Positions 17,664-25,277 of a stretch of 64,000 nt of DNA are shown one piece after another. The stretch is from Phycisphaerae bacterium (GTDB taxonomy: Bacteria > Planctomycetota > Phycisphaerae > UBA1845 > Fen-1342), in NCBI GenBank assembly GCA_028279405.1, contig JANQNU010000060.1, positions 124,001 to 188,000 of the forward strand, in the 5' to 3' direction. Below the pieces are notes generated by a model. The model saw only the letters and a list, made by a program, of their open reading frames with translations. It searched no databases and was not told the DNA's origin. A program made the position numbers and the translations under genes. Each line of letters opens with the position of its first letter. Positions within the stretch are counted from its first letter, which is position 1.

Positions 17664-19004
17664 GTGGCCAAGCCGACACCATTGCGAGTCGATTTCAAGG
17701 ACGCAGGCGCCAAGCCGGTAACCGTAGATCGCGTGGTGCTGGAGATTGGCGGGGCCAAGACGGAACTGAAGAAGAGCCCGTTCGAGTTCTCCTTGAGCGC
17801 TGCGGGAACGGGGACGCTGCTGTTCGAGAAAGCAAAGCACCATACCTACACATTCCTGGTGGAGGTCGTGGATGGAGGCAGCGAATTCACGCTGAAATTC
17901 CACAAGGATGGAATCGACAAGCCGCGCATGGGACACCTCGCGAAGGTGATGGCGGTCGGCGCTGGCGGGGCATCCATTGGTGTGAACAGCCTGACCTTCA
18001 CCATCGAGGAGTGTAAGGAGGTCCTGCTGGTCACCGGCTACGACTATTCGGGCGGTAGCAAGTACCGCGCCTTCGCGACCACGCGGATGCACGACTTGGC
18101 CAAGGCCGGGACGATCGACGACAGCACCGTCATCACGCTGATGGAGTTCGAGACCGGGAAGAAAACGCGCTGGGTGCGCGGACGCGGCAAGGAGCGTGTG
18201 AAGAGCCACATGTGGTCGTCAGGTTGGTGCCGGATGACCGACGAGCTGGTCGGCACGGCGGCGCCGGTACCGGTGCGGGGCGGGGGCGATCCCGGTACCG
18301 GCTCAATCAGCATGCCACACGTCCACGAACACATCGTCTCGATCGGCAAGGCGCGCAAGGGCACGCTGATCGAGTACAGCATCTTCAGTCACTCGACGGC
18401 CAAGGGGCCGATCATGTTCAACACGTACGAAGGTCCCGATTTCGCGCCCGGTGGGGCCCGAGCCGCGGAGCGCGACCCCGATGATCATGACGGCCGATTC
18501 TGGAAGGACTTCACGGCTGTCAATCTGCCGGACGTCGCCGACTTCAAGGCGGCCTTCAGCATCGATCCACTGGTAAAGATTTGGGGCTGCCTTGCCATCA
18601 CGGCTTGGCGACGAATGCTCAATGCCGCTCGCCGTGCAAAGAACGATACCGACAAGCTTGGCGTCTCTGCCGCCAATCGAACGAGTATCTTCACGGCGGC
18701 AAAGGTGTACCCCGATACGCGACCGGGAATCCTGGAGTTCTTCCGCGAGGAAGCTTTCAAAGCGACCTACATGTTCTTCATGTCGAAGACCATCGGGCAC
18801 CCCGTCTGGGGTGGTCCGCCTGGAACCGGATCACTGATTCTGTCATCGGGCAAGTGGGTCTGGCACTACGTCCCGGAGTACGAGTTCAAAATGAGTGGCG
18901 GCAAGCGCGTCAAGGTCCGCAAGTACTACTACAACGAGCTCCATTACATGGAGAAGGAGCTCGGCTGGACGTTCTCTCCGGACTGGTACATGAAGTACTC
19001 GTAA
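17664..19004 (+). CDS. Unknown 446-residue protein, candidate His/Cys-type effector
   Basis: The GTG start at 17664 is the only reasonable one. Residues 1-110 look like a beta-rich N-terminal domain. Residues ~120-310 contain VLLVTGYDYSGGSKY, then His243 in EYSIFSHSTAKGPIMF and Cys309 in VKIWGCLAI. A strand-SH...G block followed later by a strand-xxGC block resembles DUF4347/CHAT-like caspase-fold proteins, though the spacing (66 residues) is somewhat long. The C-terminal ~130 residues are Tyr/Trp/Lys-rich. There is no signal peptide. It ends the unit with the OmpA/LysM gene, so a secreted enzyme is possible but unproven. Confidence 0.6.
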   Translation: MAKPTPLRVDFKDAGAKPVTVDRVVLEIGGAKTELKKSPFEFSLSAAGTGTLLFEKAKHHTYTFLVEVVDGGSEFTLKFHKDGIDKPRMGHLAKVMAVGAGGASIGVNSLTFTIEECKEVLLVTGYDYSGGSKYRAFATTRMHDLAKAGTIDDSTVITLMEFETGKKTRWVRGRGKERVKSHMWSSGWCRMTDELVGTAAPVPVRGGGDPGTGSISMPHVHEHIVSIGKARKGTLIEYSIFSHSTAKGPIMFNTYEGPDFAPGGARAAERDPDDHDGRFWKDFTAVNLPDVADFKAAFSIDPLVKIWGCLAITAWRRMLNAARRAKNDTDKLGVSAANRTSIFTAAKVYPDTRPGILEFFREEAFKATYMFFMSKTIGHPVWGGPPGTGSLILSSGKWVWHYVPEYEFKMSGGKRVKVRKYYYNELHYMEKELGWTFSPDWYMKYS

Positions 19005-19337
19005 AGAAGTCGTACCAATCGCCCGGAAGTGAGCCTGTTTGAGCGGCCGTCGACGTCCGCTCGGTCAGGCCCCAACCACTCTTCCCCGCCGATCAATCAC
19101 GAGTGAAACTGCTCACGGCGGCAGCGAACGGTACGGCGGCATCGGATTTCGTCGCTCGCCAGCGTGCGAACAATTCTCCCGAAACACCTCGCCAACGGTT
19201 CGACTGCGCTCGGAACAAGGCACCAACTGGAATCACGTCGGCAGCGGATGGCGAACCTGACGCCGATAGCCCAGGCCTGACCTCTCACCGATCGGCGCGC
19301 AGCGCTCTTTGGTTCGCCATGGGGCTCTTGCAGGGCA
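19005..19337 (+). other. Gene-free stretch between the accessory unit and the lipase promoter
   Basis: About 330 bases follow the 446-residue protein gene. No convincing frame, tRNA or terminator hairpin is visible. The 3' half leads into the promoter at 19338. Confidence 0.4.
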
Positions 19338-19366
19338 TTGACACAATGCAGCCTCGTTTTGATAAT
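19338..19366 (+). promoter_or_regulatory. Sigma70-type promoter of the lipase-like gene
   Basis: TTGACA (19338-19343) and GATAAT (19361-19366) are spaced by 17 bases in an A/T-rich stretch. The predicted start near 19373 lies upstream of GTG 19428, with AAGGGG just before it. This argues against any translation start upstream of the promoter. Confidence 0.78.
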
Positions 19367-19427
19367 TATCATTCTGTTTATCAACGATAGCTTGCATACG
19401 TCACGAATTTTCAAAAAGGGGTTATCT

Positions 19428-20990
19428 GTGCAACTCTCGCCGCCGCATTACCCAATCATCTACGTTCGAGGCTACGCCGGCAACGACCGAGAAATCGAGG
19501 ACACGGTGGCCACTCCGTACATGGGCTTTAACCTCGGTTCGACAAAGATGCGGCAGACCTGGGAAGGCAACGCGGTGCGTCAATACTTTGAGTCGCCGCT
19601 CATCCGGCTCATGAAAGAGCATGGATACCGGGATGTTTACTCGGGGGGCGAAGAGATGCCGCACGACCTCGAGTTGGCACCGCGGTCAATATTCATCTAC
19701 CGCTACTACGATGGGGCTTCGACGGAGCTCGGCACCGGAAAACGCGAAGAGATAGAGGACTACGCAGGTGGGCTCAGCGAGCTCGTGCTCCGTATTCGGG
19801 ATCGCATGTGCGCGTCTGCGGCGGAACGGCGCGCATTCCGTGTATGCCTTGTGGCGCACTCCATGGGAGGGCTCGTCTGCCGCTGTTTTCTCCAGAACGG
19901 CGATTGTGGCGCGGACGAAGCACGGGCCTGCGTGGACAAGGTATTCACCTACGCAACTCCTCACAATGGCATCGACATGAACATCGTCGGGAACGTGCCA
20001 GGGTTCTTTTCGCGAAACAACGCTGACAACTTCAACCGGGACCGGATGCGGTCCTATCTCGCGCTGCCCCCAAGGGAAGAGAACGTCGCGAGTCTGAACG
20101 GCCGGTTCGATCCGAACCGCTTCTTCTGTCTGGTTGGCACAAACGATCGCGACTACGACGTTGCGTCGGGCTGGGCGCGGCGCATGGTCGGGCCGATGAG
20201 TGATGGACTCGTTCGCATCGCGAACGCCACGGTACACGGTAGCTGGCCGGCAACAGATTCGACTGCGGTGCGACAACGACGGATCCAATCGCCGCGCGCG
20301 TATGTATACCGGAGCCATTCCGGGCATTATGGAATCGTGAATTCGGAAGATGGGTATCAGAATCTGACACGATTCCTGTTTGGCAATGTGCGGGTAGACG
20401 GCGTACTCAGGATCAATAGGCTCACGCTCCCGCCAAAAATTGAAACCGCCCAGGAAGCTGGGAAGCGGATTCGGGCTTCCTATCATTTCGAGGTCATCGT
20501 ACGCGTTCGGGGTGCTCAGTGGGACTTGCATCGAAGAACGGTGCAGGAGCAATCGGCAGTGTTTCGCACCTTCGATGAGATGTTTGGAGCGGCTTCGGAT
20601 GAGGCCCGATACCCCCATCTTTTTTCGGCATACCTCGACAGTGGTGCACGGGTGAACAAACGACGCAATACGCTAGGGTTCTCCGTAGATCTCGGTGTGC
20701 AGGTGCCGCTGTACGAGATCGACCACCGCCTCTGGTTTGATGACTATTATGATGGAAGCTATCTCTTCCGGGACAAGATCAACCTCGAGGCGGTCCCACC
20801 GAGTGGAGAGGGAACAGCGTGGCGAATCAAGTATGGTTTCAACTCACGGACCCCCGACCGCACAACCACCTACGTAGACGGCGAGCCGGAAGCGGACGGC
20901 TTGGTCTTCCGCATTCCGGTTTCGCAAAACACCCGACCGGGGCTCGATGGGGAGCTCGTACTTTCGGCGAGGCAATGGAACATGACTTGA
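19428..20990 (+). CDS. Alpha/beta-hydrolase, lipase/esterase-like
   Basis: From GTG 19428 (AAGGGG at 19416-19421) the protein has 520 residues. PIIYVRGYAG near the N-terminus is the first strand and oxyanion region. VAHSMGG at 142-148 is the nucleophile elbow (Ser145; a variant of GxSxG with Ala for the first Gly). HSGHYGIVN around residue 305 could supply the catalytic His. The C-terminal ~190 residues are beta-rich and unassigned. There is no signal peptide. Lipases of this kind act on phospholipids or acyl esters; some are contact-secretion effectors, but nothing here proves that. Confidence 0.75.
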   Translation: MQLSPPHYPIIYVRGYAGNDREIEDTVATPYMGFNLGSTKMRQTWEGNAVRQYFESPLIRLMKEHGYRDVYSGGEEMPHDLELAPRSIFIYRYYDGASTELGTGKREEIEDYAGGLSELVLRIRDRMCASAAERRAFRVCLVAHSMGGLVCRCFLQNGDCGADEARACVDKVFTYATPHNGIDMNIVGNVPGFFSRNNADNFNRDRMRSYLALPPREENVASLNGRFDPNRFFCLVGTNDRDYDVASGWARRMVGPMSDGLVRIANATVHGSWPATDSTAVRQRRIQSPRAYVYRSHSGHYGIVNSEDGYQNLTRFLFGNVRVDGVLRINRLTLPPKIETAQEAGKRIRASYHFEVIVRVRGAQWDLHRRTVQEQSAVFRTFDEMFGAASDEARYPHLFSAYLDSGARVNKRRNTLGFSVDLGVQVPLYEIDHRLWFDDYYDGSYLFRDKINLEAVPPSGEGTAWRIKYGFNSRTPDRTTTYVDGEPEADGLVFRIPVSQNTRPGLDGELVLSARQWNMT

Positions 20991-21079
20991 GCTGGGAAGG
21001 TTGGGCGTGTGATTTGGCTTCGTCGGGCCGGTACCTGGCACTGACGTACGCCCCGTGCACCAAGGAGGTCGGCTGGGAC

Positions 21080-21235
21080 TCATTGCGACGAGGGCCATGT
21101 TTCCAGATGTGCGGCGCTGATTGATTGCAGTTCTGTGTAGACTAGCTCGAACAGTGATGATTCGGCCGAACGGTCACCACCGACAGATGCCAACAGGAGA
21201 CGCGTAAGCGGTTGATTGTTCTCGTTGTTTTCCAT
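21080..21235 (-). pseudogene. Truncated ECF sigma factor fragment
   Basis: The frame from ATG 21235 encodes 51 residues. LTRLLLASVGGDRSAESSLF followed by ELVYTELQSISAAHL matches the first region-2 helices of the planctomycete ECF sigma family (pattern TxLLxAxxxGDxxAxxxLFxLVYxELRxLAxxHL). Similarity stops after HLETW, a stop codon follows, and no reading frame downstream continues the family. I read it as the decayed 5' end of a sigma gene. Confidence 0.65.
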
Positions 21236-21470
21236 GCAGGGAATTGTAAGGCACACGCCGTTCCTCCTCGTCAGCAGGCGCCCCTTCCAGAACACCTACC
21301 CCGACAAAACCAAACCAGAGGCGGCTCAAGACCCTTCGTATCGACACCCATAGAATCGCAAAGGGCTTCGGCGCTTTACATTATCGCTTGAGCGAGGTAC
21401 CACAATGAAATCGCAATGCTACTAAGGTTCTCGGTCGTACAATACAACGTCGCAGAACGGAGGTCCGGAC

Positions 21471-22916
21471 GTGCGATCATTTTTTTGTCTCGTGCTTTGT
21501 GTCGTGCTCATCTGCTGTCCAAGTTGCTCTCGTATCACAGCGCGTAACTTGGACAGGAACGCAAACGAAAGGGCTGGGATCCCATTCTATTTGCCGAAGC
21601 CGTACTTGGTTGTGACGAAGAACGTGCGGCACGTACCCGCGCCCACTGTAGGTTTGACGCAGCCTGCACCTGTTCCTGATTCCTTCGACCCGGCGGGCAA
21701 CGAACTCGCGATTAGCGCTGCGATCACTCAGGGCCGAACACTGACCTTGGAGCGAAAACTGGCTGAGGAAACCAAGTATTCCCGAGAGCTTCAAGAGAAG
21801 TACGAGCAGCTGCTCGAAGAAAAGTACAATCGTACCGAGTCGGATACACGGAGCGACACGAACACGACAGCCACCACCACGACGCGCTCTGAAACTGATG
21901 CGAACAACGTTACTACCACAGTAAGCGAGCAGACCAGTAACAGCACTACCACGAACAACAACACGAACACCACGAACACGAACACTGGAGGAGGGGCGAA
22001 CTCGAGTGGTGTGACCGGGCTTCAAGGCGGCAGCACCCAATTGCAAGGTAACAGCGGACCAAGCTCAGGCCGGACGGCGAGCGCTATCGCTGCCGACAAA
22101 CAGATACTTGGTGTAAGCGACCAGTCCGTGGTGCCAGCTTCCAGCATCCCCGATGGGCTGATGCCGGAAACATTCTATACGTACCAGATTGTTTACTTGC
22201 CGGATCTTACGCAGAAGTACGGACTAGAGATTCATAACGGCCCAGGTGAGTTTCGTTCAACGATGAACCTCGTCAACGGCTGGATGCACACTGGGGCGGG
22301 GCCGGTTTACATGCGTGACAGCACGAGCGCAGCGCGGACAGTTGCAGGGGGTGTTGCTCTTGGGAATGTCATCGACTCGATTGCTGGGCTTGGTTTTGCC
22401 ACGGCTGGTTCATTCACGCCGAGCCCAGCAGTCGCTGCCGTCCCGAGTATTGTGCCCGGGCTTGCAGATACAACTGGCAGGGCACAGTTGCAAGGAAGCG
22501 GCGGGACACCTGAGATTGAGACGATTCCCAACTATGCCCAGATTTGGGTTTTTGAGCCGGTGCTGGACAAGAGGACGAAGACGGTTACGTGGCGAAAATT
22601 GCCGGATATGCCTATCGAAATGAACCGTGACTATCTTTCTATCAGCGGCGACACGCGCCGCACGGAGAACAACGGCGGGAGTGAGCTTGAAACCGTCAGA
22701 GAGCGGGTTGAGAACGAGCTGCCTGAAATCCTCGATCGTGAGGCGATCAAGACGGTCACCGGTGAGAGCGCCAAGTTGGTTCCAAACGGTGTTGTGTTAC
22801 GTAGGCAGTCAGTCGTGATTACATTGAGCGGTGCTCTCGATGACGCGAACAAGAAGAAGCTCAAGGCTGCGCTGATCTTGATCGACCACCGTGTCTCCTA
22901 CGACTTTGATTCCTAA
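21471..22916 (+). CDS. Lipoprotein with Thr/Asn-rich low-complexity linker
   Basis: The GTG start at 21471 has GGAGG 7 bases upstream. The signal peptide ends at a cysteine-rich box (LICCPSC), so Cys19 is the likely lipid site. Residues ~95-125 are a short coiled coil (LAEETKYSRELQEKYEQLLE). Residues ~125-175 are almost only Thr, Asn, Ser, Asp and Gly, a flexible spacer. The C-terminal ~280 residues are folded (ETFYTYQIVYLPDLTQKYGL) and end in an amphipathic segment. DNA here is visibly richer in A/T than its neighbours. Unknown family. Confidence 0.7.
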   Translation: MRSFFCLVLCVVLICCPSCSRITARNLDRNANERAGIPFYLPKPYLVVTKNVRHVPAPTVGLTQPAPVPDSFDPAGNELAISAAITQGRTLTLERKLAEETKYSRELQEKYEQLLEEKYNRTESDTRSDTNTTATTTTRSETDANNVTTTVSEQTSNSTTTNNNTNTTNTNTGGGANSSGVTGLQGGSTQLQGNSGPSSGRTASAIAADKQILGVSDQSVVPASSIPDGLMPETFYTYQIVYLPDLTQKYGLEIHNGPGEFRSTMNLVNGWMHTGAGPVYMRDSTSAARTVAGGVALGNVIDSIAGLGFATAGSFTPSPAVAAVPSIVPGLADTTGRAQLQGSGGTPEIETIPNYAQIWVFEPVLDKRTKTVTWRKLPDMPIEMNRDYLSISGDTRRTENNGGSELETVRERVENELPEILDREAIKTVTGESAKLVPNGVVLRRQSVVITLSGALDDANKKKLKAALILIDHRVSYDFDS

Positions 22917-22929
22917 TTCAGGTGTCCGA

Positions 22930-23916
22930 ATGGCCTCGCGTCGGCATGCTGCGGCTCTACTGAAGCATTACGGCAAAAAACTCCTGAGCTACCCGAATGT
23001 GGTGGCTGTAGCGATCGGTCGTAAATCTTCAAACGGTGAAATCGACGAGCGCGGCTGGTGCCTCCGTGTTCATGTGACTCGAAAGACCAAGCGGCGCTCC
23101 GCGCGAAGTGTGCCGCGAGAGCTTACAGCGCCGCGCGGCCGCCCGCACTTGGGAAGTATCGAGCTTGATGTGGTACAGACCGGGGGTACGGAGCTTCATG
23201 CTGAGGTCCGCCCCGGTCTTGGGCTATATGTTTCCGAAACGGGCGTAATTGCCTGTCTGCTTCAGGACGAGCACGGGCAGAGGTATGTGCTGACCGCAGG
23301 GCATGTCGTGGGACGATCGCTTGTAGTCGATAGAGCTCGCAACGGAGGTTTACCATTTGGCGACCAACCGGAGGCATACTTGGTGGCTCCGTTCACCGGC
23401 GAGCGTGCTTTCATTGGGCCGTGCGTGAAGTGCTCGGCGCGAGAGCCAATTGACCTTGGGCTTGTGCTCGTGACCGCTCGCGAATCAGATTCAATACCGC
23501 AAATCGCCGGTGTGCGTGATGTGGGCGAAGGAGCTGAACCGCTACGGGCCGGTGAGCCTGTGCGAGTGCTTCGGGCAAGTGGTCGGTTTGAAACGAGCTT
23601 CCACCCGGGCGGTGATGCGGACGGGAGTGTCGGCTTTGGCTATCCGAGGCCGGGCGGCGGGATTGAGACGGTTGTCTACCACAATATGGTGTTCTATCCG
23701 AGAAGCGGGCGGGGTGGCGAGCTGAGCAGGGGTGATAGTGGCTCCCCTGTGATTGATGGTGAGAACCGGCTGATAGGCGTACACATTGGGGCAAGTACGG
23801 AGCAAGCTGAAGGGGACACGCTCTTGGTCGGTTACGCAATTGGCTGCCGTGCAATAGCCCGGTGGGTTCGTGGGATGTTTCTATTGACACCAGCGGGAAG
23901 CGTGGCGCTGGAATAA
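22930..23916 (+). CDS. Trypsin-like serine peptidase-fold protein
   Basis: I choose ATG 22930; a GTG at 22891 would overlap the previous gene by 26 bases. The 328-residue protein has the chymotrypsin-fold triad in order: LTAGHVV (His125), PIDLGLV (Asp175) and SRGDSGSPV (Ser270, in the GDSGSP signature). Residues 1-75 include KHYGKKLLSYPNVVAVAIG, a pattern seen before trypsin-like domains in bacterial proteins. No signal peptide is evident. It lies 13 bases after the lipoprotein gene and is probably co-transcribed; the substrate is unknown. Confidence 0.8.
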   Translation: MASRRHAAALLKHYGKKLLSYPNVVAVAIGRKSSNGEIDERGWCLRVHVTRKTKRRSARSVPRELTAPRGRPHLGSIELDVVQTGGTELHAEVRPGLGLYVSETGVIACLLQDEHGQRYVLTAGHVVGRSLVVDRARNGGLPFGDQPEAYLVAPFTGERAFIGPCVKCSAREPIDLGLVLVTARESDSIPQIAGVRDVGEGAEPLRAGEPVRVLRASGRFETSFHPGGDADGSVGFGYPRPGGGIETVVYHNMVFYPRSGRGGELSRGDSGSPVIDGENRLIGVHIGASTEQAEGDTLLVGYAIGCRAIARWVRGMFLLTPAGSVALE

Positions 23917-24379
23917 TGCCAGGCGCATGAACGGGAGCACGGGACTCGGTGGCGGATTCATGTGGCGCATTGTAACTGTTTTTCAGCAAAGAGGTTAAGG
24001 GCTCGAAGGCCGCGGGGCTAATAAGTGTTGCGAGACTGGCTAGACGGGGTGTCGGAGCCTGGCGCGGGGGAGGAGGCGCATACAGCAGAAAAACGACGGA
24101 TGATCGGCAGGGGAGCTACGCCAGTTCGTCGAACGTCCAGGCGCAACGCCGCTCTTGCCGTGAGGTACGGCCGATCGGGACCGGGCAAGATGACTTCCGG
24201 GTAAGGACTGCGGCAGTCTTACTGGCGCGTTGTGTCAGTTTTGCTGTCGCATACCACACATACCAACCAATTTATGCCGGCCGCTCCACCAACCAACCGC
24301 TAAATAATGTTTATCCTTGCAATCTGCGAAAGCCGCGAATATCGTGACTGAGGATTCATTCATTTTCGAGAGGTCTCTG
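23917..24379 (+). other. Gene-free stretch before the TetR gene
   Basis: About 460 bases contain no convincing coding frame. The first part is G-rich. Bases ~24230-24320 are A/T-richer (repeated CCAACCAA and CATACC words, then TAAATAATGTTTATC) and may hold the TetR-gene promoter and operator, but no clean hexamer pair or palindrome is visible. Confidence 0.4.
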
Positions 24380-24997
24380 ATGGCTCGGCCGATCGTCAAA
24401 CGTCCGCTGATCGAACAGGGGGTTGTCCGGGTGGTTGCTCAGAAGGGGCTTCACGCGACAACGATTCAGGACATCGCGTTGGCGGCGGAAGTGTCGCCGG
24501 GCCTGCTATACCGCTATTGGGCCAACCGGGACGAGTTGGCGGGGGAGGTGTACCGTCGACATTACGAAACGGCCTTGGCGATGATCGACGCCCGTGTGGC
24601 GGTGGAGACACAGTTCTGGCGGAAAATCGCGGCGGCGGTCGAAGTCTTTTTTGCGTTCGCCGACGCGGAACCTGTGCTGTTGCGGTTCTTGCTGCTCAGT
24701 CAGCACGACCTTGCAGACCATGTGCCGCGCGAGCGGAACGTGCACCAGTGGCTCGGCCGCCTGTTGAGCGAGGGAATCGCCCAGAAACAGGTGCGTCCCC
24801 TTGATCTTGACCTCGCCTGCGGGCTCGCGACCGGCGTGTTCTTGCAGCCGGTGATCAGCTCACTCTATGGTCGGCTCTCGACGCCGGTCTCGCAGCACGT
24901 GCCAGAAGTCGTTGCTGCGTTGAAGCGTGTGCTATCACCTGAGAAGAAGCCGGCACGTCAGGCGCGGCCACGACGCCCGCGCGCAATGGAGGCCTGA
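24380..24997 (+). CDS. TetR/AcrR-family transcriptional regulator
   Basis: From ATG 24380 (GAGAGG at 24368-24373) the protein has 205 residues. The N-terminal helix-turn-helix reads GVVRVVAQKGLHATTIQDIA then AEVSPGLLYRYWANRDEL, the TetR signature. The ligand-binding C-terminal half is divergent, as usual. It ends in a basic tail (KKPARQARPRRPRAMEA). It precedes the large secreted protein gene by about 280 bases and may control it or itself; the effector is unknown. Confidence 0.88.
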   Translation: MARPIVKRPLIEQGVVRVVAQKGLHATTIQDIALAAEVSPGLLYRYWANRDELAGEVYRRHYETALAMIDARVAVETQFWRKIAAAVEVFFAFADAEPVLLRFLLLSQHDLADHVPRERNVHQWLGRLLSEGIAQKQVRPLDLDLACGLATGVFLQPVISSLYGRLSTPVSQHVPEVVAALKRVLSPEKKPARQARPRRPRAMEA

Positions 24998-25277
24998 AGA
25001 TGCACACCGCGGTACGTTCGCCGGCAATCACAACGTACGGCATTGGCTGTCAACAAAGCACGCCGAAAGTCGACAGCCCTCGGGGGGTGCGCGCGCCTTG
25101 CCCCGATCGCCCTCCTTACAGGATCCAACACCAAAACAGTTAATCGAGCGTGACAATCGAAAAAGACGGGGCGTAAAAATGAATAAATATTTGTTCACAA
25201 ATTCGACTGGCCCGGGGAGTTGGCGGGGGACGATCGTCGCGCGGCGGGGCGCTGCGCGGCATTGTCGCGTTGCGGCG

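Noticed and set aside
20976-21124. A short frame after the lipase that could encode a ~49-residue immunity protein
   Set aside because: It overlaps the lipase stop in another frame, lacks a ribosome site and shows no recognisable fold.
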